NCBI GenBank assembly: GCA_964017125.1
Contig: OZ024916.1
Location: 3,042,817 to 3,106,816 of the forward strand
Length of the DNA stretch: 64,000 nucleotides
DNA from: Flabesymbios commensalis
Taxonomy: Eukaryota > Annelida > Polychaeta > Terebellida > Flabelligeridae
Direction: 5' to 3'
Of this stretch, positions 33,880 to 45,098 are shown one piece after another. The notes below the pieces were generated by a model, which saw nothing but the letters and a program-made list of their open reading frames with translations, did not search any database and had not been told where the DNA came from. Positions within the stretch are counted from its first letter, which is position 1; every line of letters begins with the position of its first letter. The position numbers and the translations under genes are program-made.

Positions 33880-34315
33880 TGAATGGAGTTTTTAGGTCAA
33901 TTTTGTGCATATATAGTACCCTGATTACATCGCAAGGCTCTGACACAGTGACCTCCATTCTTTAATATAATAGTTCTAATACGATGAAAAGTTTAGGCCT
34001 GCTGAAAATGGCCTAGTTTTTGTAGGCACTTGAAATATTCGAATCAATTTCATGGCATCCGAGTTTTTTGATAAGCAGCGCGAGTGTCGTTTTTACACAG
34101 CTGGCTGTGGAAACAAAATAGTGGTCAGTGTGACTGGGCCTCGCGCAGTAAATGAGTTAGGCGGCCCAGTCATACCGGGTACATATATAGATTAATCTGG
34201 GCCAAGAGAATGAGATGAATGAGCTGACACTGCCCTCCAGTCACAGAATTCGAAATTCGAGCCTTGTCTGAAGCCAAGCACGCTACCTTTCGGTCACGGC
34301 CCCATGAAAAGCTCT
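33880..34315 (-). mobile_element. SINE-1 copy split by a Mutator-like MITE
   Basis: The SINE 3' region (33880-33916) resumes at 34182 with AATCTGGGCCAAGAG, then ATTCGAAATTCGAG and CTACCTTTCGGTCACGG. The MITE sits exactly in the CATATATAG of the SINE. Confidence 0.7.
33917..34181 (-). mobile_element. Mutator-like MITE family H with perfect 9-bp target duplication
   Basis: The 265-bp element TACCCTGATTACATC ... CATACCGGGTA is flanked by CATATATAG at 33908-33916 and 34182-34190. It is inverted relative to the copy at 14384. Confidence 0.85.
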
Positions 34316-34429
34316 TGCAGAAATTGTCTAAGGCGCTGCGATAAGATGAGGCGGTGCTATATCTGTATAGGTAAAATTATTATTTGCATGAAACATATGT
34401 GTCACAAAGTGTTCATCAGTTGTTATCAC

Positions 34430-34508
34430 AGCAAACACGAGACATAAATTCTGCGGCGCTGGCCCAACATTGTACCGACATTGGGTTAATGTCTCGTGTT
34501 TGCCAGGA
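34430..34508. repeat. Family D copy, left arm shortened
   Basis: CAGCAAACACGAGACAT pairs with ATGTCTCGTGTTTGC. Confidence 0.65.
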
Positions 34509-34910
34509 CAGTATCTGATGGGTGATGGACGTGAGAGAGGCGGAGTGAGGGACGACCCGAAAACTGGAGGGAGGGGGAGGAGAGATGGGGGACTGGGGTT
34601 AACCCCCTCCCCTTCTCCCACCCCGGCCCCGGCTCCTCCATTTATCATTCTGCTCGCAGGCGGGATGACAACGGCAGCTGCTGAGGCTTTACCGTGTATA
34701 CTGCAGGGAGTGGCGGGGTAAACGGAATGATGGGGGCAACAGGGAACAGTCTTAATAATAATAGCAGAGAAAATATAGGTGAAATATGGTGGATGATAGA
34801 ATATGCAACATGATTATACTGCAGGGAATGACGGGATAAACAGTATCATGGGTGCAACGGGGGATAATCTTAAAAATAATATATGTTATAGCAGAGAAAA
34901 TATAGGAAAA
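34509..34910. other. Purine/GC-rich stretch and a two-unit direct repeat
   Basis: 34530-34640 is G-rich then C-rich. A unit with TATACTGCAGGGA, ATGGGxGCAAC and AGCAGAGAAAATATAGG occurs at about 34695-34785 and 34815-34910. Confidence 0.5.
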
Positions 34911-35425
34911 TGAAAGAGTGTGAGTTGTGAGAAGTGTAGCGAGGGTGACGTATTTAATCGTAAAAATACAACAGCAAATAAAAGTAAATATATTCCTAAC
35001 TCATATTAATATAGACAGAATATTGACAAAAAACGTAAAAAAATAAGCGTAAAAAGCAACTGGAGAAAACACAATATTATTAGCCAAGCAAATTACACAA
35101 GTATCTGGGAAATGCTGAGCGGTGGGCTTGATAGGCGCATTAAAAACGAACAATTGACAGGATCGAATAGAGACGAGAAGAAAGATATATACGGCAAAAA
35201 AAAATGTCCGTACAACGGTTAAATGATTAATATAAATCAACAGAATGGAGCGTAAAGATAAATAATTAATAATTCTTGCAGTAACGAGAGTGATGATGCG
35301 GCGGTTAGAAACGATGCCAGGGTGGGAAACATATTGTGCGATATCTTAAATGGATTTTGCATTTTCAGTTACTTTCGGCGTTTTGATCCTAGTAGAGCTC
35401 ACAGATAAAGACATCAAAATCAAGA
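34911..35425. other. AT-rich stretch
   Basis: Nothing recognised. Confidence 0.5.
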
Positions 35426-35698
35426 TTAACCCTTACAACGCTCACAAATATTTTTGTCTAAACCATGGAGACCAAAGGGTTATTTTCAATTTGAAATCAT
35501 TATAAATGTCTTAGTTAGCTCTTTCCACATCATTTGAATAGCCATGTTATGGGTCTATGGCCGTTAGAAATATTTTTACTCTTAAAGTGCGGGGATCGAT
35601 TTTAGACGTCACAATCTGACGTATACAGACGTCATATTTTGATGTCTGTATACTCAGATTTTGACGTCTAAAGTCGATCCTCGCACCGAAAGGGTTAA
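35426..35698 (+). mobile_element. MITE family A, complete copy
   Basis: TTAACCCTTACAACGC to CACCGAAAGGGTTAA, TTAA on both sides. This is one of the best complete reference copies for the family (273 bp). Confidence 0.8.
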
Positions 35699-35898
35699 CC
35701 CGTCAATCACGCTTATAGTCGTTTTAATCTCTTTTATTAGCCGATTTAATTATTTATTTTAAACAAAATGTGTGTTTAAAAATCAATATTTACAAATATT
35801 AGGTCTAAAATTGAACAGATATGCATAAGTGAATTGTAACCCACCTGAAATTGTGGGTGAAAAAATAAATTATTAAATTTTCCGCTTTAAGAGGTAAT
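35695..35898 (-). mobile_element. MITE family B with the hairpin tip deleted
   Basis: TTAACCCGTCAATCACGC edge shared with the preceding copy. CCCACCTGAAATTGTGGGTG remains where the tip and second arm should be. Confidence 0.6.
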
Positions 35899-35906
35899 TA
35901 TTAATT

Positions 35907-36148
35907 TTAACTCTTTAACTCCGATTCTACTCGTTTTTCTTAATTTTTATATTAGCACATTAAATACCAACTTTTGAACATGTTAAAGATAATACATGAG
36001 ATCAATCGGTAAGATTTCAAAATCGTTGTCCTCAATTTGCTCACATCTGAATAATTATCACCCACTTGAAATTGTGAATCACGTCAGCGAGACACAACTT
36101 CAAGTGGGTGAAAATTCGAATTAAATAATTTGACGGCTAAATCGTTAA
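35907..36148 (-). mobile_element. MITE family B copy
   Basis: TTAACTCTTTAACTCC start and AAATCGTTAA end. Arms CACCCACTTGAAATTGTG / CACAACTTCAAGTGGGTG. Confidence 0.65.
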
Positions 36149-37613
36149 TGATTACAGTGCTAACTGGTCTATAGGGCATCTCCATGCCGAACAGAGTTTG
36201 CCACATCTGGGCGGAATCCGGGAAATATTTCTAGGCTAGGTCAGTGACCTCTCCCACCCATTGGCTGACCAATGTCCACGCGACAGGTGATTATCGGCAA
36301 ACGTTACCAAGGTTACAGATAGGAAAACAATAAAATGGCAACAAATGCAGAATCCATCGCGGATTACTGTGCGGGGTTTGAATAATGCGAGCGTGGATAA
36401 AATTTTGCCTATTTTTCTGACACCTCCTTGCGGTTGAAGGGTGCCTAGTGTCTCTTTTAAAAGCGATGCTTAGCACTTTTTTAACCACAAAGAGGTTATA
36501 TAACAACGAAATAAATGTTCTAATATGACATCTTTTAATTTCAAGTTTATATAAAAAAATGAGATCAGGTAAATTTAATTTTAATGTTTTAAATCTGCAA
36601 ATAGGGAAGACATAACTGACTGATTAAATTAGCTGTAGAAGAGTGCAAGATATTTATAAACCATTGGGCACTGAAAAAACCCCTGAATTATTTGATTTCA
36701 ATTGAGAAAATGAGGTTGCTTGTTCATAGGACACGACAAGTATAACAAAATTGACCTGCTAAAATAATATTTTAATATTAAAAAAAAAACATGACAAGGA
36801 ACTGACAATTTGTACTTGACAACATGCAGTTAACATTATCTCGATGATATCCTGAATAAATATCACCTGGAGTTATATGTAAAACGTATTGGTATTAACC
36901 TTAACAACGCTAAACTATTCTGTGTATAAACTGGGTCTTATCTGCCACTTTACAGATACGACCCAGTTTAATTACAAAGGTGTTGTTTTGTCCCAGAATA
37001 TTAAGAATGAAATACACATTTGTGTAAGGATGGTCCACTTAAAATATACCATATAAATACTAGGCTATTATTTCTTTTCTTTTCTTTTGGTGGACGAAAA
37101 TTTGATATACTTTTGTGCAGAGTGTATTCTCATTCAAAGGATTCAGAACAATCTGCCTCCAAAACCATGGAAACAAAGTATAGCTTTATTGTTTTATTCA
37201 TTTGATTTTATTACAATTTGATACATAAAAGTGACAATCAAGACTATTGCAGTCTCTTTAAAAAAAATTGTAGTTACACTTAATGTACCAGAGCAATTAC
37301 TCTGATGCTTAGACCGTGATATCTATTTTAGCACATATTCTATTATATTTAGGCCATACGTTGCTGAACTGTTTGATTTCTTTTATTTGTTGCCATCGCA
37401 TTTTAAAGCTTCAAATGAGGTAAAAAAGATGTTTATTTATGAAAATAGCCATATCACGAACTATTCTATTTAATTATTTTATTATTTGTCACAACCTATT
37501 TTATCATTTTCATGTAGATTTGTATTTGTTTGGTCCGGCTAGACCTGTATATCTGCATGTTTAGCAGGACTTAGGACACAAATTTAAACGAATTTTTGAT
37601 TTGAGATGTTAAT
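36149..37613. other. Low-repeat stretch
   Basis: 36160-36400 is GC-richer with CCAAT-type pentamers near 36258 and 36270. A short hairpin (AAACTGGGTCTTATCTG / CAGATACGACCCAGTTT) lies at 36928-36970. The rest is AT-rich with no gene recognised. Confidence 0.4.
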
Positions 37614-37675
37614 TAAATCTTTCAGTGTGGGGATCGACTTTAGACGTCAGATTCTGACATCTAAAGTCGACCTTG
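37614..37675. mobile_element. MITE family A hairpin fragment
   Basis: GTGGGGATCGACTTTAG with GACGTC / GACATC arms. Confidence 0.55.
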
Positions 37676-37719
37676 ATCATTTTGTGTTTTTATCCCCCGA
37701 ACAGACATAATACTTAATA

Positions 37720-38186
37720 GTAACCCCTAAAGAGGCTAAATTAAATAATTTATTTTTCACCCACATGAAGTTGTGTCTACCGCGAGCGACAACTTCAAGT
37801 GGGTAAAAAATACCCATATTTGTTTAATTGAGAGTAAGTAGTTTCAAATCTTAGTCATTAACCCGTTCAAGCCTGAATTTACCATTGTCATCTTCACCAA
37901 CTACAAGCCGCGAATCGCTGTCACAATTCTCGACTTGTAGTGGATGAAGATGATTTAAAGTGGGTTAAAAATTAAAGAAAAATAACATTTATTGGTAAAT
38001 CAGTTTCATGGAAATTTTATTTCTAAAACCGTTTGTTTTAGGAAAATTAAGTGTTTTCATGGATGTTAAATGATGCTTTAATGCTTAAAGAATTAAATGT
38101 TCATTACATTCCCAATAACAGTGATTTCATTGGTTAATAAAATATAATAAAAACGACATTGTCGAGCTTAGAGCTTCGAGGTTTAG
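37720..38186 (+). mobile_element. MITE family B split by family C
   Basis: The hairpin and the AATTGAGAG block (37720-37861) are followed, after the insert, by ACATTCCCAATAACAGTG and the family B 3' part (38097-38186). Confidence 0.7.
37858..38096 (+). mobile_element. MITE family C nested in family B with TTAA duplication
   Basis: TTAACCCGTTCAAGCC to GCTTAAAGAATTAA. The flanking family B sequence is continuous if one TTAA is removed. Confidence 0.8.
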
Positions 38187-38759
38187 GCCTAATAGTCCAG
38201 GAATTTTAGGCATTTTCAGGGCTAAAGATTGAAAAAAATAATATAAAGCTGAAAATTTCAGGAGTTGTTCAGATGGTCATCCTTAATAACCTGTAAAAAG
38301 TCCCAAAGTTTCCCAGGAGCGGAACATGTTTTTTTTCGCGAAAATCCAGAATGGCCGCCAGAGGCCATTCAAAAATTGCAACATACGAAGAAGTTAACAT
38401 ATATTCCATTGTGATACCGCTTTTTCACTTAATTTCTTACGGGTAACTCATTTCAGGTCTTCTTTTTAAGTTTTAAAGCCTCATTCGTGTTTTATTTGCA
38501 AAAATTCAAAATGGCCGCCTGATACAATACTGAAACTGTAACTGATGAAGAAATTCTAATATATTCCTTTGTGATATCATTTTACTGCATAATTTTTCAC
38601 GAGAAACTTAATGTTGGTCCCATTTTAACATTGTAAAGCTTATGTCATTCCACAGTTCAAAATGGCCGCCATTGAGGTAGAAGAACAATTTCAGAAATTA
38701 TGTTATTTTATGTCTACATAATTTTTTACTTGGAAACATAGTGGCAGTAAAAAGTATCT

Positions 38760-39600
38760 CTGGAATCAAGGGTGGTTATGCTATGTGATTTAGTCCAGTA
38801 AATTGTCCTCGATGTTGATCCAGTCTTTCATGTGATAATATTAATTATAAATTAAGATGCATGAAATTATTACGATGACAACAGCCTGCGTTGTGCCATG
38901 TCACAACAGCTTACCACACCAAGACGGCTCAACGTGTCCCTGGTACTACTATTTTTTTCAGCACTAAATTTCCTTTAACAATTCAGTATATTTTCAAAGA
39001 AAAGATGATTTAATAAATTAAATAATGTATGTAAATGTACACGTACTGTTATTACTCAATATAATATGATTTCGTCATTCATAACAGAAACACGGGAAGC
39101 AGGGACACAATAAACATAATTCACAAAAAAATCAATTTATCTAACGAGACAAATCAATTTCATCCAAAGCAGACATCAATCAAAAGGATTTAAAAAAAAA
39201 CAGATTAGGATTGGAAGCAAGAAATTGGAATGCATTTTTGCGGACATGTGTTCAGTGTGGTGACTGACAAGTATCTGTTGAACGGGTCAGTTTAATAGCA
39301 GCTGGCCTATTGTTACATATTATGGTGGTCATATTGAAAAATGACGGTCATTTTGATTTAGGGTTTGACTAACATGCTGTTCTCACAGTACCCTCAGGTG
39401 CGTACACAGACCAATGTTGGTGCCGTTATCACCATTCATAAATTGATATTACAAGTTTAAATATGTCCCATATAAGGTTTTAGGATAAAGACCTTCCCAG
39501 CTGAACCACACTACAAAATATCTGTCATCTATACACGTGTCGTTATTTCAAGTGAATATTGCTTTACGTTGCTTTCTGCACAATCATGGCAATATCGTGA
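38760..39600. other. Interior of the large element, unannotated
   Basis: AT-rich with no reading frame or repeat family recognised. Confidence 0.45.
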
Positions 39601-39805
39601 AAGAAGGAAGGGAGTATGCCCCAGTCTTATCGAATAACTTCAAGGGTTCTTTATAGTGCACAGTGCCATAGACATCACTGCACACTCCATGCCTTTGAAC
39701 AGTTTGGAGCACTGTATAGGCACAACCTCGATGACTAACATCCGACCCGACCAGGATTTGAACCCAGTAGCTCTGAGCTTCGAGCCACAGCAGGATCGAA
39801 TGGGC
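39600..39805 (-). mobile_element. tRNA-derived SINE-2
   Basis: On the minus strand GTGGCTCGAAGCTCAGAGC and GGGTTCAAATCC form A- and B-box-like sites. The body then has CAAACTGTTCAAAGGCATGG and GCACTATAAAGAACCCTTG. A second piece lies at 56230-56375. Confidence 0.6.
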
Positions 39806-39907
39806 CATCGAATGGGCCATCGGGACGGCCTCGTTATTTCAAACACACACAAACTTATTCGGGTTCCTATTAATGTTGCATCGAATATATATAAACATGA
39901 TAAATAG

Positions 39908-41370
39908 GGCATAGGACCTTCCCTAGGATCTTGCAGGCTCGGGTATGATACCTTGCATTGGACCCTTATGCCCGCATGTGAGGTGTGAGATCTTGCCTAG
40001 GACCATAAGGGCCTAGGTGTGAGTGCCTGCCTATGACCCTGTAGGCTCTAGTGTATGACCTTGCCTAGGACCCACCGTCTCGGGTGTGAGTCCTAGCCTA
40101 AGACCATGCGGGCTCATGGTAAAACCTTGCCTATGACTTGTAGGCTCGGGTTTGAGACCTTGCCTAGGACGCTGCGGGCTCGGGTGTGAGTCCTTGCCTA
40201 GGACCTTGGCGGCTCGAGTGTAAGTCCTTGCCTAAGACCATGCGGGCTCACGCTAAATCCTTGTCTAGGACTTGAAGGCTCGGGTTTGAGACCATGCCTG
40301 GGACGCTGCGGGCTCGGATGTGAGTCATTGCCTAATAGGCCCTACCATGGTTAATCCTTGCCTACGACCTCTAGGCTCGGATGTGAATCCTTGCCTAGGA
40401 CCTGTTGGGTCAGGTGTTATACCTTGCCCAGGACCTCGTGGACACGAGTGTGAGTTCTTGCTTAGAACACTACGGGCTCGGGTGTGATTCCTTTCCCATG
40501 GACCATACATGTGTGTGTGTGAGTCCTTGCCTATTCACTGCGGGCTCGGGGTACTGGGATGATTGCTAGTAGTAGTACTTTTCGCCCCCATCCGGGGAGG
40601 GTCATTAGGGATCTGTTTCGTCTGTTGGATGCCGTGTACGCATTGTACGGAAGCACTAGTCTACAGCAATCATCCAAGGGCAGCTACAGCCTCCTCGTAT
40701 CTGGCTATAATCTTCGGGCGGATTGCCAGTGGCGTACCCTGGTTCCTCCGCTCAACAGCGGAGCCAATGCAGCACCCGCGTCAGTGCTGGCGCTGATGAA
40801 GGCCGTGGTAGCCTTAAATAACCGGCAATAGCGTGTTTGACATTAGGTCTCCCACGTGGGATGAATGGAGGGACCCAGAGGGAGTGATCCTTCCTATTGT
40901 TACTCTGGGGACTATCCGACCCGAGGATAGCGGAGCTGCGCGAAATGCCACAGAGTTTCATCATTAAATTGTACAGCGAAACTCAGTCTCCGGCCGTCTG
41001 GGCATGTCTGGGGGTATATCCCCTAGACATGCACAGAACCCCTTATCGGGTGAGCGAAGGAAAACGCTCTCAATAACCCACCATGCCCTATCACCCCCAC
41101 CCTCACATCATCATCTGTACATCCTTCATCTCATCAATTGACTACAACGTTTTTATCGTATTATAATGTCACATAAAAGACCTTTTGTGCCAAAAAGTGA
41201 CGTGAAGCAATCATTTACTACTACTACTATTCACTGCGGGCTCGGTGGTGAGACCTTGTCTATGACATGTAGGATCGGGTGTGAGTCTTTGCCTAGAACA
41301 ATGCAGCCTTGTGTGTGAAACCTTGCCTATGACCATGTGGACTCGAGTGTGAGCCCTTGCTTAGGATATT
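39908..41370. repeat. Minisatellite of about 40 bp, interrupted
   Basis: Units of GGCTCGGGTGTGAGTCC and TTGCCTAGGACC repeat from about 39908 to 40549 and resume from 41227 to 41370. A retroposon separates the two parts. Confidence 0.8.
40550..41226 (+). mobile_element. 677-bp retroposon-like insert with 19-bp target duplication
   Basis: CTATTCACTGCGGGCTCGG stands at 40531-40549 and again at 41227-41245. The insert ends in a (TAC)n tail, as LINE-mobilised elements do. It contains a 90-residue open frame (40559-40831) with no family I know, and an inner hairpin GCATGTCTGGGG / CCCCTAGACATGC at about 41004-41034. It could be a SINE or a short LINE end. Confidence 0.65.
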
Positions 41371-42519
41371 TACTTGGGACCCCAGTTGAAGCAGTAGTAA
41401 ATGACATGTATCACTAACATATCTAAATGTACAAGAATTCCATGGCAACAGATTACCACCAACAGGCTGGGGATGTCAATTTTAATATAAAAACCTGTAA
41501 CCAATTTTTGAGGAGCTTGATGCAGCACCTCCCAAATTAATGAAAATAATTAGGTTTGAAATTCGGATTGATGATCAGGAAAAAAATGGCACAACTCTCT
41601 CAGACTAACGTTGTTTTATTGATTGAATATGATGTTTTGGCTATAATGTATTATGCAATAAATACATTAAAATGTGTACTGCATATTTCTTTTGGATATA
41701 GAGTTATTTGTTACTGGTCATTAATGACTGGTAATTTATAGATTTAAAGCGTATATGTATCGCGAATACGAATGACAATTGCTCCCAATGAAACTTTGAA
41801 TGGCGGCCATCTTGGATTTATTCTTTACCGAAACCTTAAAAGTTGCTAATAACTTCAGAAATGAATTCAGCAATAAAAAGCATGTGGAAGTGAGGTATTA
41901 CATTAAAATATATGTGTAATAGTTCAGGAATTACAACTTCAACATAGCGCTTGGCGGCCATTTTGAATTTTGTCAAAAAAATATGTTCCACTTCGGGAAA
42001 AACCTTGGGACTTTTTACAGGTATTAAAGGAGGACATACTGGTAGTCTATAGATTTAAAAGCTTATATGTATCTCAAATACTAATGACAATAGACTTACT
42101 CCCAATTAAACATAAAATGGCAGCCATCTTGGATTTATTCTTCAACAAAACCCTAAAAGTTACTACTAGCTTCAGAAATTAATTCAACATTAAAAATCAT
42201 GTTGAAATGAGGTATTACATAAACATATATGTCAAATAGTTCATGAATTACAACTTCAACATGGCTCTTGGCGGCCATTTTGAAATTTGTCAAAAAAAGG
42301 ATGTTCCGCTCAGGGGAAACTTTGGGACTTTTTACAGCTAATAAAGGAGGACATAATGAACACTTCCTGAAATTTTCAGCTTTATATTATTTTTTTCCAT
42401 TTCAAAACCTAAAATTCCTGGACTATAATGATTAAGCCCCAACAAAAGAACTGGGACATAACAGGCTGATAAACATCTTCATTAGTTGATGAATATATGG
42501 TATGTTTCGGGGGTTTTAT

Positions 42520-42710
42520 ATATTCATTTTCTATATTTTTACAGATATCACCATAAAACAGTTCTACGCTTTGTTTTGCTCATCTTGAGTCGAAGAAAGG
42601 ATTAAATTACGATAGATTCATATATCTCAATATACTCGGCGTTTCGCACTTTCGGTTCTTCGAATCTATCGAATTTCTTTCTTTCTCCTTGACATAGTCA
42701 ATACTAGCGT
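42520..42710. mobile_element. Family M fragment
   Basis: GTCGAAGAAAGG, ATAGATTCATATATCT and its inverted partner GAATCTATCGAATTTC match the hairpin at 46380-46495. Confidence 0.5.
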
Positions 42711-42719
42711 CATCGTTCC

Positions 42720-42990
42720 GTACAGAGGTTAACGAGTGACCTTGAAAACCCAGAGCCACAAATATGCCTCGATCTCAGTTCCCGGTAGGCGGCATGCCCC
42801 CTGGCGGGCTGCAGATCAGGTGAGACCGCCGGCGGGAAACAAACTTCGATTTTTGATCGATATAACTCTCTCAATCTCCGCGCTGCCAGCCTGGACCTCT
42901 AGGTGCGCGCGCATGACAGCCTGTCACGTGACTGCGCAGTGCATCATGGGTTATATTTTTATATAGCTGGTCGCTCAGGACGTGTAAACA
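42720..42990 (+). promoter_or_regulatory. CpG-rich, promoter-like island
   Basis: It carries an E-box TCACGTGAC (about 42924), an NRF1-like GTGCGCGCGCATG (about 42903), ACTGCGCAGTGCATCATGGG and then TTATATTTTTATATAG (about 42951). The order resembles a core promoter reading rightward, but no open frame of note follows. Confidence 0.3.
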
Positions 42991-43396
42991 TAAACAGTGT
43001 GGGTGTTTGAATTAAAACCACCATGCAAACTCAATAATTAAAATAATGCACAGATACATTTATTCATATCATTTTAAACGAAATTGTAGTTATATTTCAT
43101 GTTTTTGGTCTTAAATGGATTTGAGGATATGGATTATTTTGAAGGCAATTTCCGTTATTTTATCAAAACACTAAGAAAACTCGATACATCATAAAGCTCA
43201 TCATATTATAAATACATTATAGTTTATCATATCATTTTATGATTTTATTTTTTTTACCAATTTTTAACATACCATTTTTCGCCCTTACAATCAATAAAGG
43301 CAACAACAGTAACTGACACTTGGATAATAATCACATACTTCTGATTGCTTCACAAAAGAAACAACAAAGGCAAGCAGCGATAACTGCTTCTTTAAC
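42991..43396. other. AT-rich stretch; first copy of a spaced direct repeat
   Basis: 43125-43205 (GGATATGGATTATTTTGAAG, TTATTTTATCAAAACA) recurs at about 43517-43600. E-type hairpin arms lie at 43290-43400. Confidence 0.5.
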
Positions 43397-43489
43397 GCTT
43401 TCAGGGATCGACTTTAGACGTCAGAATCTGACGTCTGTGGACGTCAGATTCTGACGCCTAAAGACTGTCCCACACTAAAAGAATTAAAA
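43397..43489. mobile_element. MITE family A hairpin fragment
   Basis: ATCGACTTTAGACGTC with complement, ending AAAAGAATTAA. Confidence 0.6.
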
Positions 43490-43672
43490 ATTGCCAATGG
43501 CAGCGTTGTGTGCCAGATATGGATTATTTGGAAGAAAACTGTCGTTATTTTATCAAAACATCAAGAAAACTCAATACATCATATCTGTTTTCATCATATT
43601 ATTTTAACATATTATTTTTACCATATCTTTTTTATCATATGATTTTGTTAATTTTTCAAAGATCAACGCTAT

Positions 43673-43783
43673 CCAGCAAACACGAGGCATTTACCCAATG
43701 CTGTTTTAATGTTGGCCCACCGTCTTCGACGTTGGCACAACATTAAGACAGCATTGGGTAAATGCCTCGTGTTTGATGGGGTA
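43673..43783. repeat. Family D, complete palindrome
   Basis: CCAGCAAACACGAGG and CCTCGTGTTTGATGG close the palindrome. GGCATTTACCCAATGCTG pairs perfectly with CAGCATTGGGTAAATGCC, unlike the GACGTTGAACCAATG of other copies. Confidence 0.8.
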
Positions 43784-44160
43784 ACTGCTTACTTGGATAG
43801 CAGTTATTTTATATTTTTGTTTGCATTGCAAAAGTAAACAACGAAGACAAACAGCGGTAACCGCTTTCATAAAAAGCCTGTGATGTGCAGGATTTATTAT
43901 TATTATTATTTTTTTGTGTGTTTATGGATTTAAAGGGTCAGTTGGATATCGATTAAAGCGCGTCACTTAACGGCGCTTATTGATCAGGTATACCACGAAT
44001 CTGAAGAGTCACGGGGTGCAGCCAGGTACAGAGGTCAACGAGGACAGTGCGTGTTACCATAGCTACCAGGTCATACAAAAACACACAGCAAACTCAAGAC
44101 GTTGAACCAATGCTGTTTTAATGTTGGGACACGGGTTTTAATAGTTTTCATACAAAGACA
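43784..44160. other. E-type arms, unannotated DNA and a half D copy
   Basis: E-type sequence at 43785-43872. 44086-44142 is one arm of family D (ACGTTGAACCAATGCTG). The rest is unrecognised. Confidence 0.45.
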
Positions 44161-44167
44161 AACTATA

Positions 44168-44281
44168 GTCTGAGTGTGATGGTATTGAGTCAATACCCTT
44201 ACACTCAGACTTATGATCATAATTGTTTGTTTTTTATGTTACATGGGGTAAATAGTATTGCCCCCATGTGACATAAAAAAC
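44168..44281. repeat. Two adjacent hairpins
   Basis: AGTCTGAGTGT with GGTATTGA pairs with TCAATACC and ACACTCAGACT (44168-44211). TTTTTTATGTTACATGGGG pairs with CCCCATGTGACATAAAAAA (44230-44280). Confidence 0.75.
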
Positions 44282-44344
44282 ATTCTAATCATAGGATAAT
44301 GTAAATTACTAAACAGCCTTAAGAATTAGAAGATTCTGAAATTA

Positions 44345-44560
44345 ATCAATTACAATTTTCACCCATTTGAAGCTGTGTTACGCTACCGCGATCCACAACT
44401 TCACATGGGTCAAAATTATTCATATTTAATTTAATTTGTGACCACAAATTTGCAAATATTGATGTTTAAACACTGACTTTATTCCCAATAACTGAGATTT
44501 AAACAGATAATAAAACGAATTAAAAACGACTGTAGTACTTAGGACTTAGGAGAGTTACAA
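44345..44560 (+). mobile_element. MITE family B copy
   Basis: Arms CACCCATTTGAAGCTGTG / CACAACTTCACATGGGT, tip TTACGCTACCGCGATC, body to GACTGTAGTACTTAGG. Confidence 0.65.
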
Positions 44561-44859
44561 TGAGCCTGACGTGGTAATGTATCTTTCGACGTATGTCAGC
44601 AATATACATGATATATCGTAATGTTGTGTGGCTGGAATACGTGTAACATTGTTGGAACTGTCCGGCTCGAAATGGACTTACCAACTTTTGAGATTGAGAT
44701 GCCTGTGTAGCATTTAAACTGCTCTCTCAGAAATTTTCCACCGCTTTTTATTAAATTTTAGAAGCAATATTTTATATTATTATCACATCCTGGGTTGTAG
44801 TGCTCTCGTAACACTAATTTGGTTATGTGTTAATAACGTGATAGGGGTATCAAATAAAA
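44561..44859. other. Unannotated stretch
   Basis: Nothing recognised. Confidence 0.45.
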
Positions 44860-45041
44860 ATCAGGGGTTTCAAATTACATTTGAAGCATATTCATTTGAA
44901 AAAACCTATGTTATATGGGTCTATGGACATTATAGATTCTTTCATTGTTTTAGTGCAGGGACCGACTTTAGACGTCAGATTCTGACGACCTTAGACGTCA
45001 GATTCTGACGTCTAAAGTCGATCCCTATACTGAAAGGGTTA
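44860..45041 (+). mobile_element. MITE family A copy
   Basis: TATGGGTCTATGGACATTA, hairpin with three GACGTC blocks, end ACTGAAAGGGTTAA. Confidence 0.65.
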
Positions 45042-45088
45042 AACACCATCCATCTAGACCTGACCCGAAACTACGCTGCAAATAGCAG

Positions 45089-45098
45089 TGCGCATGCG
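45089..45098. promoter_or_regulatory. NRF1-like palindrome
   Basis: TGCGCATGCG matches the core of the NRF1 site. It lies in a low-repeat island (45060-45200) with further CGCG steps. Confidence 0.3.

Larger units (their letters stand above)
38193..42425. mobile_element. 4.2-kb DNA element with long terminal inverted repeats, no transposase seen
   Basis: The left end TAGTCCAGGAATTTTAGG is mirrored at 42408-42425. Homology continues inward for about 180 bp (AAAGCTGAAAATTTCAGG, AAAAAGTCCCAAAGTTTCCC and complements). TAA (or TA) flanks both ends. The inner arms hold repeated AATGGCCGCC units: three on the left and a 311-bp tandem pair on the right (41739-42360). The interior is filled by a SINE, a minisatellite and a retroposon, so the element looks non-autonomous. 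The superfamily is not assigned. Confidence 0.7.

Noticed and set aside
39908-41370. A CRISPR-like or other spaced repeat array
   Set aside because: Units are contiguous and degenerate with no unique spacers, and the setting is eukaryotic. It is a minisatellite.
43673-43783. A microRNA precursor
   Set aside because: The hairpin is one of about 15 family D copies with the same ends, so a MITE explains it better.
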